64,000 bases of DNA. Origin: Saccharopolyspora rosea. Its GTDB lineage: Bacteria > Actinomycetota > Actinomycetes > Mycobacteriales > Pseudonocardiaceae. The number at the start of each line of letters is the position of its first letter. Positions within the stretch are counted from its first letter, which is position 1. The notes under the pieces were generated by a model. The model saw only the letters and a list, made by a program, of their open reading frames with translations. It ran no database searches and was not told where the DNA came from. The DNA lies in assembly GCF_025643595.1 (NCBI RefSeq), contig NZ_CP102826.1, positions 3,844,001 through 3,908,000 of the forward strand, written 5' to 3'. Positions 62,716 to 64,000 of this stretch are shown here, piece by piece. The translations under genes and the position numbers were made by a program.

Positions 62716-63480
62716 ATGACCGCCATCAGCATCGATCCAGACCGGCACCGCGCCGTGCTCTTCGACATGGACGGCGTGGTCACCGACACCGCCCGGGTCC
62801 ACGCCGCCGCCTGGAAACGCTTGTTCGACCGCTACTTCGCCGAGCGGCCGGCGAGCGCCGGAGAGGACCACCGCCCCTTCAGCGAGGACGACTACGTCCG
62901 CCACGTCGACGGCAAACCGCGGGTCGCCGGGGTGGTGGACCTGCTCCGCTCCCGCGGGATGCACCTGCCCCTGGGAACCGCCGGGGACGAACCCGGCCGG
63001 AAAACCGCGCACGGACTGGCGGCGCTCAAGGACGTCCACTTCCGCGAAGCGCTCGACTCCGCGGGCGTCGAGGTCTTCGACGACGCGCGGGCGCTGCTCG
63101 CAGAGCTGCGCGGACGCGGCGTGCGGACGGCGGTCTTCTCCGCGAGCCGGCACTGCGCCGAGATCCTCGCGCGAGCCGACCTCCTCGGGCTGTTCGACGC
63201 CCGGGTGGACGGGCAGGTCGCCGACGCGCTCGGCCTCGCGGGCAAACCCGACCCCGCCATGCTCCTGGAGGCCGCCCGGCGCGCGGGGGCGGGGCCGGCG
63301 GCCTCCGTCGTCGTCGAGGACTCCCGGGCCGGGGTGACCGCGGGCAGGCGCGGCGGCTTCTCGCTCGTCATCGGCCTCGACCGGCGCGGCTGCCCCGCGC
63401 CGCTGACCGAGGCCGGTGCCGACGTGGTGGTCTCCGCGCTCGACGAGGTGGCGGTGGCCGCGCCCGGACGGTCGCGATGA
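62716..63480 (+). CDS. HAD-family beta-phosphoglucomutase
   Basis: 254 aa from ATG 62716 (GTG 62710 is possible). Motif I LFDMDGVVTDTARVHAAAWK with both Asp; a four-helix cap; motif II FSASRH; motif III KPDPAMLLEAA; motif IV VVEDSRAGVTAGRRGGF. The cap and the second Asp are those of beta-phosphoglucomutases, which convert beta-glucose-1-phosphate to glucose-6-phosphate. The next gene, overlapping by 4 bp (ATGA), is a GH65 phosphorylase that releases beta-glucose-1-phosphate. The pair forms a disaccharide (trehalose, maltose or kojibiose) breakdown unit. Confidence 0.92.
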   Translation: MTAISIDPDRHRAVLFDMDGVVTDTARVHAAAWKRLFDRYFAERPASAGEDHRPFSEDDYVRHVDGKPRVAGVVDLLRSRGMHLPLGTAGDEPGRKTAHGLAALKDVHFREALDSAGVEVFDDARALLAELRGRGVRTAVFSASRHCAEILARADLLGLFDARVDGQVADALGLAGKPDPAMLLEAARRAGAGPAASVVVEDSRAGVTAGRRGGFSLVIGLDRRGCPAPLTEAGADVVVSALDEVAVAAPGRSR

Positions 63481-64000
63481 CCGGCGGTCACCAGGAGCGC
63501 ATGAACTCGCCGTGGTCGTTCGGGTTCCGCGGCTACGACCCCGCTGACGAGGGGCGTCGCGAGGCGTTGTGCACGCTCGGCAACGGGTACTTCGCGACCC
63601 GGGGCGCGGCTCCCGAGGGCCGCGCGGACGGTGTGCACTACCCGGGCACGTACCTGGCGGGCTGCTACAACCGCCTGACCACCCGCGTCTCCGGGCGCGA
63701 CGTGGAGCACGAATCGCTGGTCAACCTGCCGAACTGGTTGTTGCTGACCTTCCGCATCGACGACGGCGGGTGGTTCGACCTCTCCGACGTCGAACTGCTG
63801 GACTTCGAACAGGACCTCGACGTGGAACGGGGAATCCTGGTGCGCCGCCTGCGCTTCCGCGACCCCCAGCGGCGGACGACGCGGCTGGTGCAGCGCCGGT
63901 TCGTCCACATGGGACTGGCCCACCTCGCGGGGCTGGAAACCGCGCTGGTGGCCGAGGACTGGACCGGTGCGGTGACGATCCGCTCGGGCGTCGACGCGGC
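63477..64000 (+). CDS. GH65 disaccharide phosphorylase, N-terminal part (runs off the window)
   Basis: 174 codons visible. FRGYDPADEGRREALCTLGN, then GYFATRGAAPE, is the conserved GH65 N-terminal beta-sandwich (trehalose, maltose and kojibiose phosphorylases). LAGCYNRLTTRVSGRDVEHE, then SLVNLPNWLLLTFRIDDGGW, agrees. The catalytic (alpha/alpha)6 domain lies beyond the window, so the substrate cannot be assigned. It would phosphorolyse a glucosyl disaccharide to beta-glucose-1-phosphate for the coupled mutase. Confidence 0.88.
   Translation, partial: MTGGHQERMNSPWSFGFRGYDPADEGRREALCTLGNGYFATRGAAPEGRADGVHYPGTYLAGCYNRLTTRVSGRDVEHESLVNLPNWLLLTFRIDDGGWFDLSDVELLDFEQDLDVERGILVRRLRFRDPQRRTTRLVQRRFVHMGLAHLAGLETALVAEDWTGAVTIRSGVDA

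Noticed and set aside
1..64000. CRISPR arrays, tRNA or rRNA genes, integrase or attachment sites
   Set aside because: No regularly spaced repeats, cloverleaf-like stretches or recombinase genes were seen by eye. A tRNA scan could still find something missed.

Overview
The window is high-GC actinobacterial DNA. The GC-rich third codon positions, frequent GTG starts, type I modular polyketide synthases (PKS), a SARP activator and gene content suggest a Pseudonocardiales organism such as Saccharopolyspora or a relative. The genus is inference from style, not from a marker gene. No rRNA, tRNA or CRISPR array was seen.

Left edge (1-12689, + strand): the 3' end of a modular PKS locus. A PKS missing its 5' end carries KR-ACP / KS-AT-decayed DH-KR-ACP. 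A terminal one-module PKS follows (KS-AT-DH-KR-ACP-TE), then a type II thioesterase. The early modules lie outside the window. A barstar-like gene, a DUF1453-like membrane protein, a TetR regulator, a small SH3-like protein and a YihY/BrkB membrane protein come next.

Middle (16-45 kb): mostly catabolic and accessory genes with local regulators. They include GH15 glucosidase/trehalase with a divergent glucose-6-phosphate dehydrogenase; a secondary-alcohol dehydrogenase with a second, canonical zwf; a secreted trypsin; a GntR / ADP-ribosylglycohydrolase / NCS1 permease / PfkB kinase salvage group; a secreted C69-like peptidase; dienelactone hydrolase; nitrilase with a divergent TrmB-type regulator; TetR with a divergent FAD monooxygenase; LacI with a divergent secreted alpha-amylase; LysR with a divergent EamA exporter; two SDRs; an alpha/beta hydrolase; and two methyltransferases. 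Several divergent promoters carry clear palindromic operators. A dispersed MITE-like repeat family recurs between genes.

Right locus (45-60 kb): the most interesting part. Two divergent operons form a compact gene cluster. The minus operon holds ACP-KS-AT-DH-KR-ACP, a KS protein whose AT domain has been cleanly lost, an AMP-forming acyl ligase and a methyltransferase. The plus operon holds a KAS III (FabH-like) synthase, a discrete ACP, a non-heme iron oxidase of the ScoE/Rv0097 type, a ScoD/FcoT (Rv0098) type hot-dog protein and a type II thioesterase. A convergent SARP gene closes it. The oxidase keeps every active-site residue I recall for ScoE at a constant offset. ScoD + ScoE + ACP + ligase is the known isonitrile-forming set, usually attached to an NRPS. 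Here it sits with a PKS that starts with a bare ACP, so the locus may make an isonitrile-bearing polyketide or fatty-acid-like product.

Right edge (60.1-64 kb): a truncated MarR remnant with a repeat end, then three universal stress proteins, a HAD beta-phosphoglucomutase and the start of a GH65 disaccharide phosphorylase. This looks like a stress/trehalose-type module.
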